DNA of 64,000 nucleotides from Stenotrophomonas pavanii (GCF_900101175.1 NZ_FNFQ01000001.1:496001-560000); one strand, 5' to 3'; positions 10,490-20,903 are shown, counted from the first letter of the stretch. The notes: generated from the sequence alone by a model not told the origin. A program made the numbers and translations.

Positions 10490-11839
10490 ATGAGCCACGA
10501 TCTTCCCCACCAGTTGATTATTTTCGGCCCACCGGGAACCAGCAAGAGTTACAAGGCCCGGCATGAGAAGACGCCGATGCTCGGCATTCGCCCCGACGAG
10601 GTCATCCCCGTGACGTTCCACGCCGAGTTTGGTTACGGCGATTTCGTCTCCCGCCTGTTGCCACTGTCCGAGGGCAACAAGGTCCATTACCAAGTGCATG
10701 CCGGCCCCTTCATCCGCGCGTTGGCACTTGCCCTACACCGTTCAGAGCATGGCACGGCCGATTCGCCGCCTCGCAACGTTGTCCTGCTCATTGACGAAAT
10801 CAACCGCGGCAACTGCGCGGAAATCTTCGGCGACATCTTCCAGCTGCTGGACCGTGACGATGACGGGCAATCCAGCTATTCCGTCTGTGCCTCGAAACTG
10901 ACGGTGCAGGCGCTGATCAACGAGATCCGCGAACTTGAAGCTCGCGATGACAGAGACTCCTCCACGCTGATCGGTCGTATCGAAGATGAGCGCATGCTGA
11001 GACTTCCGGCGAATCTCTACCTGATCGGGACCATGAACACTGGCGACGAATCGATCTTCTTCATGGACTCTGCATTCAAGCGCCGCTGGAATTTCCAGTT
11101 CAGTCCAGCCGAGTTCAATGCAGTTCCCGCTGCGCAGGCCAATGCAACGATCGAAGGCCACCCATCGGTTACCTGGAAGATGCTGGTGGATGCTCTCAAT
11201 GCGATGATCGTCGAGAAATGCACCTCTCCGAATCTCGACGACAAACTGATCGGCCCCTGGTTCATCAAGGCGCGGGCCATCGCTGCAACAACACCACCCG
11301 CGACGCTCGAACAGACGCACGCTGCATCGATTGCCGAACTGCGCAAGCTTGCCCCAGGGGCTGCGGAGTACATGCAGGGCGCGGACTACAGCCAGAGGTT
11401 CGACGATGCATTCTGCAAGCTCCGGAAATCCTGCAATGCCGAGACCTTGAAGGCAATCGACACACTCTCGGGCTTTGACGAGTCCGCCAAGCGCAAATTG
11501 AAGACTATTGCCTTTGCCATCAGCGGCTCATCCCCCTACTACAAGTCAAAGATAAACTTCCAGAAGACCAAGGACGGGATGCTCATTGAGGATTTCGTCG
11601 AAGCGCTTGCCGTGACACAGGAAGTCCATCCCATTGCCCACCATATCGCCGCCAGTGATATCGAGGGAAAGCTATTCCTCTACCTGTGGGACAACGTCTT
11701 CGAAAGGGACAAGTCCCCACTTGCAGAATGGCTGCGTATTCCCCCGGAATCACTGAGGACCTTCGGACAGTTTTCCGCCCGACGCGATGACTTCATCCGC
11801 AGCTTCACTGTTTCGGAAGATCTGCATGCAGCTGCATGA
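10490..11839 (+). CDS. McrB-like AAA+ GTPase/ATPase of a McrBC-type defence module
   Basis: The product is 449 aa. Walker A is GPPGTSKS at residues 13-20. [11 protein letters not shown] (43-53) is the conserved McrB-type segment, Walker B is [12 protein letters not shown] (97-108), the sensor is MNTGDES (182-188, like the McrB MNTAD motif), and DSAFKRRW (193-200) holds the arginine-finger region. E. coli McrB has about 160 residues of DNA-binding domain before its motor, but here the motor begins at once. About 240 C-terminal residues of unassigned function follow. An in-frame mini-ORF stop just upstream fixes the start at 10490. The gene overlaps the McrC-like gene. Local GC is clearly lower than in neighbours (30 of 60 bases at 11521-11580), which suggests horizontal acquisition. 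Confidence 0.88.
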   Translation: MSHDLPHQLIIFGPPGTSKSYKARHEKTPMLGIRPDEVIPVTFHAEFGYGDFVSRLLPLSEGNKVHYQVHAGPFIRALALALHRSEHGTADSPPRNVVLLIDEINRGNCAEIFGDIFQLLDRDDDGQSSYSVCASKLTVQALINEIRELEARDDRDSSTLIGRIEDERMLRLPANLYLIGTMNTGDESIFFMDSAFKRRWNFQFSPAEFNAVPAAQANATIEGHPSVTWKMLVDALNAMIVEKCTSPNLDDKLIGPWFIKARAIAATTPPATLEQTHAASIAELRKLAPGAAEYMQGADYSQRFDDAFCKLRKSCNAETLKAIDTLSGFDESAKRKLKTIAFAISGSSPYYKSKINFQKTKDGMLIEDFVEALAVTQEVHPIAHHIAASDIEGKLFLYLWDNVFERDKSPLAEWLRIPPESLRTFGQFSARRDDFIRSFTVSEDLHAAA

Positions 11840-13208
11840 CGTCAGCGTCGTCGCGGCTGGGTCCAGCGCTGTGGGCCTGTTCGTGGAAGATGGGCGCACC
11901 GAGCTTCGCGTGCCGCATGGCATGCCGACCTCCACCGCGCCCCGCGACGCATTCCGTCTGCTCTACCTGGCTTTCGCCGCTTTCAGGAATGTCCAATCAG
12001 ATCTCGGACATGCACCGCAGCAGGACGGCGTTGAGGCAGACACGCATGGACGTGGACTTGCAGCGGCCCCCGCTTCGTTCGTCGACGCCATTGCCATCGA
12101 CTCGCTGTTCAACCATTCCAATCCACTTCGACTGCTTTCACTTCGCTCACAGATGGCGCGGCGGCAGGATGGCAATCTGAAGTACGCTGACCGCCAGCTT
12201 CACCATGCATTGTTCAACGACGACGACGCCCCCTTCTTTCCGAAGCTTCCCACCCGGCGAAGCGTATGCGAACGCGGGACCGCCGACATCGTCGGCCTGT
12301 ATTTTTTTCTCGCTGACGACTTCTATCGCAACCTGCTGCAGATCGATCCCGGCATCATCTGGGGACGCTTCACCATGGATGCCGTACAGCGCGCAACGGA
12401 CTTCCGCCATCGCCATCTGCGCGAGGGTGACTCGCTGCATGAAGGTGATGCCTGGGCACAGGAGCTGCTGCTGCGGCGACTCCAGCAACTCCTGAGAACG
12501 TGCTACCGGCAGGCAACGCTGCGCAGCGCGGAGTTTCTTTCGCTGCATGCAGCACTGGAACGCTACCTTCATCCCGCGCTCGCAGGTAGTGTGCAGCAGG
12601 GCCAGGTCTGGGGCATGCGGGATTTCTGGCCTGTCTGGGAATCCATGTGCCTGCATGATGCCCTGCAACAGGCGAGCGACACGCACGGCACATCCGTCCT
12701 CACCTGTGACAGTACTTATCTCCCATCCCACCCCATCGCCATCGAGCAACGGGACACCTGGGGACAGCGACAGCATTCAATGTTCGCCCATAACGGACTC
12801 TGTCGCCGTCCCGACCTGTTGCTGCAACGCGGCTCCGCGTACACCGTGGTCGATTTCAAGTACTACCCCATCGCACCCGACTGGCATCAGCGAAGCCGTC
12901 GCGACGAAGACGAGAAGGCGCCCTCCTTGAAGGAGAAAGCGCAGAAGGATCTGGACAACATTGAGTTGTATGGACTTCTGCTGCACCGTCACCTTGCTGA
13001 GGTGGAGCAGGCATCGGCAACGATCACCCTGGAGTTCTGGCTCCCCGGAGGCGAAGCGCAGCGGATTCACATCCGCAGCTCGCCTGCCTGGAACCCACCA
13101 CTCGAGGTAGTGACTCTTCCTCTGCCGGACATGATCAGGCGCTACGGAGAGCGACATGCCTTCAGCATGCGCGGCAACCACGCGCATACAGTTGCCAAAG
13201 CTGCGTGA
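11826..13208 (+). CDS. McrC-like PD-(D/E)xK nuclease subunit
   Basis: The product is 460 aa. The nuclease core lies in the C-terminal half: WESMCLHDAL (about 271-280) fits the first helix with its Glu, RPDLLL (Asp330) gives the first acidic residue, and VVDFKYY (Asp343, Lys345) completes a PD-DxK site. This is the arrangement of McrC, the endonuclease partner that McrB-type motors drive on DNA. The ATG at 11826 overlaps the McrB-like stop by 14 bp and has GGAAG seven bases upstream, so the two are translationally coupled. The N-terminal ~250 residues have no assigned domain here and may hold target recognition or the McrB interface. No adjacent methyltransferase is present, consistent with a type IV-like or other modification-dependent system. 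Confidence 0.85.
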   Translation: MQLHDVSVVAAGSSAVGLFVEDGRTELRVPHGMPTSTAPRDAFRLLYLAFAAFRNVQSDLGHAPQQDGVEADTHGRGLAAAPASFVDAIAIDSLFNHSNPLRLLSLRSQMARRQDGNLKYADRQLHHALFNDDDAPFFPKLPTRRSVCERGTADIVGLYFFLADDFYRNLLQIDPGIIWGRFTMDAVQRATDFRHRHLREGDSLHEGDAWAQELLLRRLQQLLRTCYRQATLRSAEFLSLHAALERYLHPALAGSVQQGQVWGMRDFWPVWESMCLHDALQQASDTHGTSVLTCDSTYLPSHPIAIEQRDTWGQRQHSMFAHNGLCRRPDLLLQRGSAYTVVDFKYYPIAPDWHQRSRRDEDEKAPSLKEKAQKDLDNIELYGLLLHRHLAEVEQASATITLEFWLPGGEAQRIHIRSSPAWNPPLEVVTLPLPDMIRRYGERHAFSMRGNHAHTVAKAA

Positions 13209-13298
13209 AGACAGACTGCTCAGGTGTGGGTCAGGCTTTTCACGCGGGCTGCTCGTGCTCCGCTGGCATGGTGGACGGGCATCCCCTTGGAGCCGCCC

Positions 13299-14255
13299 AT
13301 GCTTTCAGCCCGCGTCGCTTTGCTGTCCCTCACCTTGCTGGCACCTTCTGTCTTTGCGCAGGCTGCGCCTCTTGGCCTTCCCGCCCCGATCGCTGAAAAA
13401 GCCGGGCCGGACACCGCAGCACGCTCCGCCCTGCACGCCCAGGTGCTGCTGGATCGCGCGAATTTCTCGCCCGGCCAGATCGACGGCGAAGTGGGCAGCA
13501 ACCAGCGGCGCGCGGTGTCGGGTTTCCAGGCGGCGCACGGCCTGACCGTCACCGGTGAACTGGACGACGCGACCTGGAAGGCCCTGCAGGCTGATACGGT
13601 CCCCCCCCTGGCCAGCTACACGCTGACCAGCGAGGATGTCGCCGGGCCGTTCCAAGCGGTGCCGAAGGGCCCCGCCGCACAGGCCAAACTGAAATCGCTG
13701 GGCTTCAACAACGTCGAAGAGTCGCTGGGCGAACGCTTCCACGCATCCCCTGAGCTGTTGAAGCTGCTCAATCCGGGCGTGGATCTGAGCAAGGCCGGCA
13801 ACCGCATCCAGGTGCCCAACATCGCACCATCGGCACTGCCGAAGGCAGCCAAGGTGGTCGTCGACAAATCCGACTCGACCCTGCAACTGCTGGATGTCCA
13901 GGGCAAGGTGATCGCGCAGGTGCCTGTCTCATCCGGCAGCCAGCATGATCCGCTGCCGATCGGCGAATGGAAGATCCTGGGCGTTTACCGCGACCCGCCA
14001 TTCCACTACAACCCCAAGCTGTTCTGGGATGCGCGCAAGGGCGAAAAGAAGGCGACGCTGCCGCCGGGTCCGAACAATCCGGTCGGCCGGGTCTGGATCG
14101 ACCTGTCCAAGCCACACTACGGCCTGCATGGCACGCCCGAGCCCGGGCATGTCGGCAAGACCGAGTCACATGGCTGCGTGCGCATGACCAACTGGGATGC
14201 ACTGCGCGTGGCCGACGCAGTAGACACCTCGGTACCCGTGCTGATGCAGGAGTGA
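13299..14255 (+). CDS. L,D-transpeptidase (YkuD) with peptidoglycan-binding domain
   Basis: The product is 318 aa. A signal peptide (MLSARVALLSLTLLAPSVFA) directs it to the periplasm. Residues about 40-90 form a PG_binding_1 domain (LLDRANFSPGQIDG, then AVSGFQAAHGL). The YkuD catalytic domain follows, with the HGTPE and SHGCVRMTN motif (Cys293). These enzymes make 3-3 cross-links in peptidoglycan or attach proteins to it. GGAG lies seven bases before the ATG at 13299; the ORF extends a little upstream without a better start. An M23 peptidase gene starts 4 bp downstream, so the pair forms a cell-wall remodelling operon. Confidence 0.94.
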   Translation: MLSARVALLSLTLLAPSVFAQAAPLGLPAPIAEKAGPDTAARSALHAQVLLDRANFSPGQIDGEVGSNQRRAVSGFQAAHGLTVTGELDDATWKALQADTVPPLASYTLTSEDVAGPFQAVPKGPAAQAKLKSLGFNNVEESLGERFHASPELLKLLNPGVDLSKAGNRIQVPNIAPSALPKAAKVVVDKSDSTLQLLDVQGKVIAQVPVSSGSQHDPLPIGEWKILGVYRDPPFHYNPKLFWDARKGEKKATLPPGPNNPVGRVWIDLSKPHYGLHGTPEPGHVGKTESHGCVRMTNWDALRVADAVDTSVPVLMQE

Positions 14256-14259
14256 GCCG

Positions 14260-14943
14260 ATGCGCCTTTCTCAGCTGATCGTGCTGGGCGTGCTGCTGGG
14301 ACTGGGGGCCGGCTGGTGGCTGCACCGCGATGCAGGCGAGCCGGTAGCCGCCTCGCTGCCGGAAGCACAACCGGCAGCCGCTGTGGCGCCGGCGAAGGAA
14401 TCCGTCGCGCCGCTCGCCACGGCCCCTGTCCCCGCCCCAACCGCACCGTCAGCCGCGCGGGCTGCGGATGCGCCGTCCGGCCTGCTGCTGCCGGTGCAGG
14501 GCGTCGCGGCCTCGCAGCTGCGCGACACCTTCACCGATGCGCGCAGCGAAGGCCGTGTGCACGATGCCATCGACATCCTGGCCGATGCCGGTACGCCGGT
14601 ACTCGCGGTGGCCGATGGCACGGTGGAAAAACTGTTCGACAGCAAACGCGGCGGCTTGACGATCTACCAGTTCGAGCCCAGCGGACGCTGGTGCTACTAC
14701 TACGCGCATCTGCAGCGCTATGCCGACGGCCTGGCGGAAAAGCAGGTGATCAAACGCGGGGAGGTGATCGGCTTCGTCGGCAGCACCGGCAACGCCAGCG
14801 CCGAGGCCCCGCACCTGCACTTCGAGGTGCATGTGCTGGGGCCGGAAAAACAGTGGTGGAAGGGAGAGTCGATCAATCCCTATCCGCTGCTGAAATCGGC
14901 GGCACTGATGCCCGGCGCTGCCAGCGCCGCAACGCCAAAGTGA
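14260..14943 (+). CDS. M23 (LytM) family metallopeptidase
   Basis: The product is 227 aa with an N-terminal membrane anchor or signal (LIVLGVLLGLGAGWW) and an Ala/Pro-rich linker to about residue 75. The LytM peptidase domain follows, with the zinc-binding HDAIDI and HLHFEV motifs. Both conserved metal-site motifs are present, so it is likely an active peptidoglycan endopeptidase rather than an EnvC/NlpD-type activator. It starts 4 bp after the L,D-transpeptidase stop. The 3' end overlaps a small gene on the opposite strand by about 70 bp. Confidence 0.92.
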   Translation: MRLSQLIVLGVLLGLGAGWWLHRDAGEPVAASLPEAQPAAAVAPAKESVAPLATAPVPAPTAPSAARAADAPSGLLLPVQGVAASQLRDTFTDARSEGRVHDAIDILADAGTPVLAVADGTVEKLFDSKRGGLTIYQFEPSGRWCYYYAHLQRYADGLAEKQVIKRGEVIGFVGSTGNASAEAPHLHFEVHVLGPEKQWWKGESINPYPLLKSAALMPGAASAATPK

Positions 14944-15246
14944 TGACAGCCAACGCAGCCCCAGGAATCAGCAGCAACAGCGACGCCCTCTTCCAGAGGA
15001 AGAACGGCCACAGCCAGAGGTAATCGAGGTCGGTCAGCTTCAGCAGATCCAGCGGAGGCTGCAGCTCGATGTCTGCCGGTTGCCCCGCCAGCGCCGGATC
15101 GACCTCCAGCACGGTTATCCGCAACCATGAGCGGCCGCGTGGCAATGCGTCGCCGCGGCCGTGAAGTCTCCATGATCGGTGGGCGTATCGATGCGCAGCA
15201 GCACCCCTGGGTCCGCCCCTGTAGCGCACGTTGACACCCTGGTCAT
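14873..15246 (-). pseudogene. Small membrane-protein gene, apparently frameshifted
   Basis: The 3' part (up to about 15150) reads in one frame as DALPRGRSWLRITVLEVDPA, continues through a Leu/Asp-rich segment, and has a single TM helix near RASLLLLIPGAALAVITLAL with a basic tail. Third-position GC use there is that of a real gene. Upstream of about 15150 that frame becomes Arg/Gly-rich nonsense. The neighbouring frame instead gives a protein-like start (ATG at 15246, MTRVSTC, then VLLRIDTPTDHGDFTAA) before it stops at about 15115. Adding one base near 15150 would join them into about 124 aa. It may be a true pseudogene or a sequencing error. The family is not recognised. Confidence 0.5.
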
Positions 15247-15283
15247 CGCGTCGCTTTCCCGCTGGCCCCTGCCGCTCAATAAC

Positions 15284-15313
15284 GAAAAAGCCCCGCTTTC
15301 GCGGGGCCTTTTG
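15284..15313 (-). terminator. Rho-independent terminator of purA
   Basis: On the minus strand AAGGCCCCGC-GAAA-GCGGGGCTT is followed by TTTCG. It lies 35-64 bp beyond the purA stop. The GAAA tetraloop and GC-rich stem are typical. Confidence 0.9.
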
Positions 15314-15347
15314 CGGTCACCTATGCCGGAAAGCGCCCGGCGTTACC

Positions 15348-16847
<1,500 letters not shown>

Positions 16848-16902
16848 TCACCGGCCGGTCAGCCGCCCCGCCCGGTCGTGCCGGCCGCTCAGGCCCCGCC
16901 CG

Positions 16903-16957
16903 GTAGTGCCGGCCGCCGGCCGGCAATCCCGGGATGCCGGCCAGCGGCCGGCACTAC
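16903..16957. repeat. SMAG/REP pair in inverted orientation
   Basis: Two palindromic SMAG units face each other. One starts with GTAGTGCCGGCCGCCGGCC and the other ends GGCCAGCGGCCGGCACTAC, separated by a short spacer. Such dimers can fold into one long hairpin. Confidence 0.85.
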
Positions 16958-16961
16958 CCTG

Positions 16962-17147
16962 CTAGTGGCGCGCCCACCACAGCAGGCTCAGGCCGGCCAG
17001 CAGCACCAGCCCCCCGAAGCTGCGCAGGGCCGGGCTGGGCAGGTCCAGCAGGCGTTCGGCCATGCGCTTCCAGGCAAACGGCGCAACGAACAGGAACAGG
17101 CCTTCCAGCACCGCCACCAGGCAGACGGCGGCGAACAGATCTTTCAT
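16962..17147 (-). CDS. DUF2065 (YjeT-like) small membrane protein
   Basis: The product is 61 aa with two hydrophobic segments (about residues 5-25 and 42-58), ending in WWARH. It matches the DUF2065/YjeT family in size, topology and position: it is found between hflC and purA in many gammaproteobacteria. The ATG at 17147 is preceded by a Shine-Dalgarno-like GGAGTTCCCCC. A strong terminator separates it from hflC upstream. The function is unknown. Confidence 0.9.
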   Translation of the reverse strand: MKDLFAAVCLVAVLEGLFLFVAPFAWKRMAERLLDLPSPALRSFGGLVLLAGLSLLWWARH

Positions 17148-17160
17148 GGGGGAACTCCGG

Positions 17161-17195
17161 AAAAAGCACGGGGCCCGGCAGTTGGCCGGGCCCCG
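17161..17195 (-). terminator. Rho-independent terminator of hflC
   Basis: On the minus strand a 12-bp perfect stem (ACGGGGCCCGGC / GCCGGGCCCCGT) is followed by GCTTTTT. It lies about 20 bp after the hflC stop and just upstream of the DUF2065 start, so the DUF2065 gene depends on read-through or its own promoter. Confidence 0.88.
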
Positions 17196-17215
17196 TGGGG
17201 TAATGCCCTGCGACC

Positions 17216-18079
17216 TCAGCGGTCGTTCTTCAGGTATTGCAGGAACGGGTCGTTCTTGTCGAGCACGATCACGCCGTTGCCGTCGGTCATGGAGCCGCGG
17301 TACGCCTCCAGGCTGCGGTAGAACGCGTAGAACGACGGATCAGCCGAACCGGCCTTGCCGTAGATGCGGGTGGCTTCCGCGTCACCTTCACCGCGCAGGC
17401 GCTGTGCATCGCGCTCGGCCTCGGCGATCAGCACGGTGCTGTCACGGTCGGCCTGGGCGCGGATGGTCAGCGACTGCTCCTCGCCTTCCGCGCGCAGCTT
17501 GGCTGCTTCCTGCTTGCGCTGGGCACGCATGCGCTCGTACACATCGTTGATGACCTGGCTGTCGGTCGGCAGGTCCACCTGCTTGATGCGCAGGTCGATC
17601 ATCTGCATGCCCAGGCCCGCCACGGCCTCGTTGATCCCCTTCAACTGCTCGGCGATCAGCTCGCTGCGGTCGCCGGACACCAGCTGCTGCAAGGTGCGCG
17701 AGTTGATCTGGTTGCGCAGCGAATCGGTGATGATCGGCGCCAGGCGGGCGTTGGCCACGCGCGGGTCGCCGCCGGTGGCGCGGAAGTAGTCACCTACGTT
17801 GGAGATGTAGCCGATGGCGAAGAAGTCGACGCTGACGTCCTTCTGCTCGGCGGTGAAGTAGCGCGCCGGCGCGGTGTCGAGCACCTGGAAGCGGCGGTCG
17901 AAGACCTTCACCGTTTCCACCACCGGCACCTTGAAGTGCAGGCCCGGCTTGATGTCCGAACGCACCACCTTGCCCAGGTTCAGCACCATGGCGGTCTGGT
18001 CCTCGCGGACCACGTACACCGAGCCGAGCAGGCCCAGCACCACCGCCACGATCACGGCGATCCAGATTGGACTCTTCAT
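17216..18079 (-). CDS. hflC: Protease modulator HflC
   Basis: This 287-aa SPFH/band 7 protein forms, with HflK, the periplasmic-side cage around FtsH that regulates its proteolysis of membrane and cytoplasmic proteins. One N-terminal TM helix (IAVIVAVVLGLLGSVYVV) is followed by the band 7 domain and a long helical region ending RMRAQRKQEAAKLRAEGEE-type repeats. Its ATG overlaps the hflK stop by four bases, so the two are translationally coupled. Confidence 0.96.
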   Translation of the reverse strand: MKSPIWIAVIVAVVLGLLGSVYVVREDQTAMVLNLGKVVRSDIKPGLHFKVPVVETVKVFDRRFQVLDTAPARYFTAEQKDVSVDFFAIGYISNVGDYFRATGGDPRVANARLAPIITDSLRNQINSRTLQQLVSGDRSELIAEQLKGINEAVAGLGMQMIDLRIKQVDLPTDSQVINDVYERMRAQRKQEAAKLRAEGEEQSLTIRAQADRDSTVLIAEAERDAQRLRGEGDAEATRIYGKAGSADPSFYAFYRSLEAYRGSMTDGNGVIVLDKNDPFLQYLKNDR

Positions 18080-19209
18080 CGGCTGCCCTCCTCACGGCCG
18101 CTCGGTCGCCCGGTCGGGCGGCCCACCGGCCGGCCCGGATCACGGGAAGCTTCCACCGCTGCACCCGGCAGCGACGGCATGACCACGTCCGGGTTGGCCA
18201 CGGCGGCCGGAGCCGACGTGCTCGGACGGGTATCGCCGGTCATCGGCACGTAGATCAGCTGGCGTCCATCACCACCGATCACCTTGCGGTTCTCGCTCAG
18301 CACCTGCTGCACGGTCTCCAGCCACAGGCGCTTGCGGGTCACTTCCGGCGCGTCCTTGTACTGGGCCTGCAACAGGCTGAAGCGCTGTGCATCACCTTCG
18401 GCCTTGGAGACCACGGCCTGCTTGTAGCCTTCGGCGGTGGTACGGGCGCGCGAGGCCTGGCCACGGGCCTCCGGCACGACCTTGGCGGCGTACGCCTGGG
18501 CTTCGTTGATCAGGCGCTCCTTGACCTGCTGGGCACCGTTGACCTCGTCGAAGGCCGGCTTCACTTCTTCCGGCGGACGGGCATCCTGCAGGGTCAGGCC
18601 GGTCACGGTGAGGCCGGTCTTGAATGCCTTCAGCAGCGCCTGCAGGCGCTCCTCGGCGGCCACGGCCAGCGGGCCGCGGTTGTTCAGGACGGCATTGAGG
18701 TCGGCGCGGCCGACTTCCTCGCGTACCGCGCTCTGCGCCGACTGCTCCAGTACCTGGTTGGCATCGACGGTGCCGAACAGGTACTGCTGCGGATCGTCGA
18801 TGCGGTACTGGACGTTCAGCGACACGTTGACGATGTTCTCGTCGCGGGTCAGCACCGGCACCTGGATCGAGAACGTCTTGATCTCGGTGGCGTTGACCTT
18901 GGTGACCGATTCGATCGGCCACGGCAGCTTGAAGTTCGGGCCGGGCTGCAGGATGCGCGAGAACTGGCCGAAGCGCAGCACCACGCCGCGCTGCTGTTCG
19001 CCGATCAGCTGGAAGCTGGAGAACAGCACCAGCAGCACCACGGCGGCCACCACCCAACGCACGATGCCGCCGTCGAACAGGTCCTTCAGCGGCCCGGGCA
19101 GTCCGCCCCAGCCACCACCATTGCCACCGCCGCGCGACCCGAACGGCCCGCGTCGATTGTCCTCGGGGCCTTGTCCGCCCTTGTTGCCGCCGGGTGTATT
19201 CCAGGCCAT
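18076..19209 (-). CDS. hflK: FtsH protease activity modulator HflK
   Basis: The product is 377 aa. The Gly/Asn/Arg-rich cytosolic N-terminus (MAWNTPGGNKGGQGPEDNRR) is typical of HflK. It is followed by one TM helix at about residues 55-72 and an SPFH domain with the EQQRGVVLRFGQF start. The C-terminal tail is Pro/Gly/Arg-rich. It is the first gene of the hflKC pair and divergent from acuI across 153 bp, which should hold both promoters. Confidence 0.96.
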   Translation of the reverse strand: MAWNTPGGNKGGQGPEDNRRGPFGSRGGGNGGGWGGLPGPLKDLFDGGIVRWVVAAVVLLVLFSSFQLIGEQQRGVVLRFGQFSRILQPGPNFKLPWPIESVTKVNATEIKTFSIQVPVLTRDENIVNVSLNVQYRIDDPQQYLFGTVDANQVLEQSAQSAVREEVGRADLNAVLNNRGPLAVAAEERLQALLKAFKTGLTVTGLTLQDARPPEEVKPAFDEVNGAQQVKERLINEAQAYAAKVVPEARGQASRARTTAEGYKQAVVSKAEGDAQRFSLLQAQYKDAPEVTRKRLWLETVQQVLSENRKVIGGDGRQLIYVPMTGDTRPSTSAPAAVANPDVVMPSLPGAAVEASRDPGRPVGRPTGRPSGREEGSR

Positions 19210-19362
19210 GCACGCTCCATCAAGATGTGGGCTGCGGCGCGGGCCCTTCCCGCGGCGCCAGCCGTGAAACCATCACCGATCATACAAGATGGGGCGGATC
19301 GGCAGGATCGAAAGGGGGCCGACGGGGTAAGGTGGCGTTTTCCTCGAAGTCAGGCAACGCCG

Positions 19363-20358
19363 ATGGCCCCCACCACCCCGTTCACCGCCTTCCGCATCGA
19401 AAACGACGACGCCGGCTACCGCAGCGGCCTGGCCCAGCTCCGGATCGACGACCTCAATCCCGGGCAGGTGCTGATCCGCGCCCAGTGGTCTTCGGTCAAC
19501 TACAAGGATGCCCTGGCCGGCACCGGCAAAGGGAAGATCCTGCGCCGCTTCCCGCTGGTGGGGGGTATCGATGTGGCCGGCACGGTGGTTGCCAGCACCG
19601 ATCCGGACTGGCGTGAAGGCGATGCCGTGCTGGCCACCGGCTGCGGCCTCAGCGAGACCCGCGACGGCGGCTACAGCCAGTATGTGCGGCTGGAGTCGCG
19701 TGCAGTGATCGCGCAGCCGGCCGGGCTGAGCGCGCGCGAGGCGATGGTACTGGGCACCGCTGGATTCACTGCGGCGCTGGCCCTGCTGCGCATGCAGGAC
19801 AACCGGCAGACCCCGGCGCTCGGCCCGCTGGCGGTCACCGGCGCCAGCGGCGGTGTCGGTGCGCTGGCCCTGTCGATCTTCAGCCGTGCCGGTTACACGG
19901 TGCATGCGGTCAGCGGCAAACCGGACCAGGCCGACTTCCTGCGCAGCATCGGCGCCACCGAGGTACTGCCGCGCGAAGCGCTGGCCGATACCGCTGCGCT
20001 GCAATCGGCGCGCTTCGGCGGGGGCCTGGACAATGCGGGCGGCGCGATGCTGGCCGGCCTGCTGGCGCAGACGGTGCCCTATGGCAGCGTGGTCAGTGCG
20101 GGCCTGGCGGCCAGCCCGGCGCTGGACATGACGGTGATGCCGTTCATCCTGCGCGGCGTATCGCTGCTAGGCGTGTCCTCGGCCAATGCACCGCGCAACC
20201 TGCGCGAGGACGTGTGGGCACGGCTGGGAGACGAGTGGAAACCGCAGCACCTGGACCGCATCTGCACCGCCGAGGTGGGCCTGGATGGCCTGCCGGCGGT
20301 GTTCGAGCGGATGCTGTCCGGTGGTTCGCTGGGGCGCACCGTAGTGCGGATCGACTGA
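19363..20358 (+). CDS. acuI: YhdH/AcuI-type acrylyl-CoA reductase (MDR family quinone oxidoreductase)
   Basis: This 331-aa medium-chain dehydrogenase/reductase without zinc-ligand cysteines has an NADPH fold at GASGGVGALALSIF. The segments SSVNYKDALAGTGKGKI and PLVGGIDVAGTV are characteristic of the YhdH/AcuI group, which reduces acryloyl-CoA to propionyl-CoA and protects against this reactive thioester. The ATG at 19363 matches the family N-terminus; the longer open frame upstream is antisense shadow of hflK. A metabolic link to the propionate cluster at 30-40 kb (propionyl-CoA product) is possible but only inferred. Confidence 0.9.
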   Translation: MAPTTPFTAFRIENDDAGYRSGLAQLRIDDLNPGQVLIRAQWSSVNYKDALAGTGKGKILRRFPLVGGIDVAGTVVASTDPDWREGDAVLATGCGLSETRDGGYSQYVRLESRAVIAQPAGLSAREAMVLGTAGFTAALALLRMQDNRQTPALGPLAVTGASGGVGALALSIFSRAGYTVHAVSGKPDQADFLRSIGATEVLPREALADTAALQSARFGGGLDNAGGAMLAGLLAQTVPYGSVVSAGLAASPALDMTVMPFILRGVSLLGVSSANAPRNLREDVWARLGDEWKPQHLDRICTAEVGLDGLPAVFERMLSGGSLGRTVVRID

Positions 20359-20446
20359 ACGTCGCAGGCAGGCGACGGACGGCAATCGCGCCCCTCCCGC
20401 CGATAAGGTGCCCGCACTACACTGCGGGCATTACATGGGGAACAAC

Positions 20447-20818
20447 ATGGCACGCATTCTGATCGTCGACGACTCACCGTCGCAGCTGTTGGGGATACAG
20501 CGCATCGTCGAGAAGCTCGGGCACCAGATCCTGACCGCCACCGATGGCGCCGCAGGGGTCGAAACCGCCAAGGCCGAACTGCCCGACCTGGTCCTGATGG
20601 ACGTGGTGATGCCCAACCTCAATGGTTTCCAGGCCACCCGTACCCTCGCCCGCGACGAGGCGACCCGGCATATCCCGGTGATCCTGGTGACCACCAAGGA
20701 CCAGGACACCGATCGCATGTGGGGCATGCGCCAGGGCGCCAAGGCCTACATCACCAAGCCGTTCTCGGAAGACGAGCTGTCCGAGGTGCTGGAGCGCGTG
20801 TTCGCCGGGCAGGGCTGA
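20447..20818 (+). CDS. pilH: PilH-type single-domain response regulator
   Basis: This 123-aa stand-alone receiver domain has the acidic pocket at DD (8-9), phospho-acceptor Asp52 (LMDVVMP) and Lys104 (ITKPF). Closeness to Pseudomonas PilH is strong in MARILIVDDS, VVMPNLNGFQATR and PVILVTTKDQDTDR. PilH modulates the Pil-Chp chemosensory pathway controlling type IV pilus twitching. GGGGA lies before the ATG at 20447. The partner genes pilG, pilI, pilJ and chpA are not in this window, so the assignment rests on sequence alone. Confidence 0.85.
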   Translation: MARILIVDDSPSQLLGIQRIVEKLGHQILTATDGAAGVETAKAELPDLVLMDVVMPNLNGFQATRTLARDEATRHIPVILVTTKDQDTDRMWGMRQGAKAYITKPFSEDELSEVLERVFAGQG

Positions 20819-20824
20819 ATGCGC

Positions 20825-20902
20825 GGTGGTGCCGGCCGCTGGCCGGCAACCACGCATCGCCGTCCAGGGCAATGAAGTTGCCGGCCAGCGGCCGGCACTA
20901 CC
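20825..20902. repeat. SMAG/REP inverted pair
   Basis: One unit reads GGTGGTGCCGGCCGCTGGCC (GTAG changed to GTGG). The partner on the other strand ends GCCGGCCAGCGGCCGGCACTACC. The pair lies between convergent pilH and cbpA and could act as a shared 3' hairpin. Confidence 0.85.
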
Positions 20903-20903
20903 T

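Noticed and set aside
10490..13208. Classic E. coli-type McrBC assignment with 5-methylcytosine specificity
   Set aside because: The N-terminal modified-cytosine-binding domain of McrB is absent, so substrate specificity should not be transferred by name.
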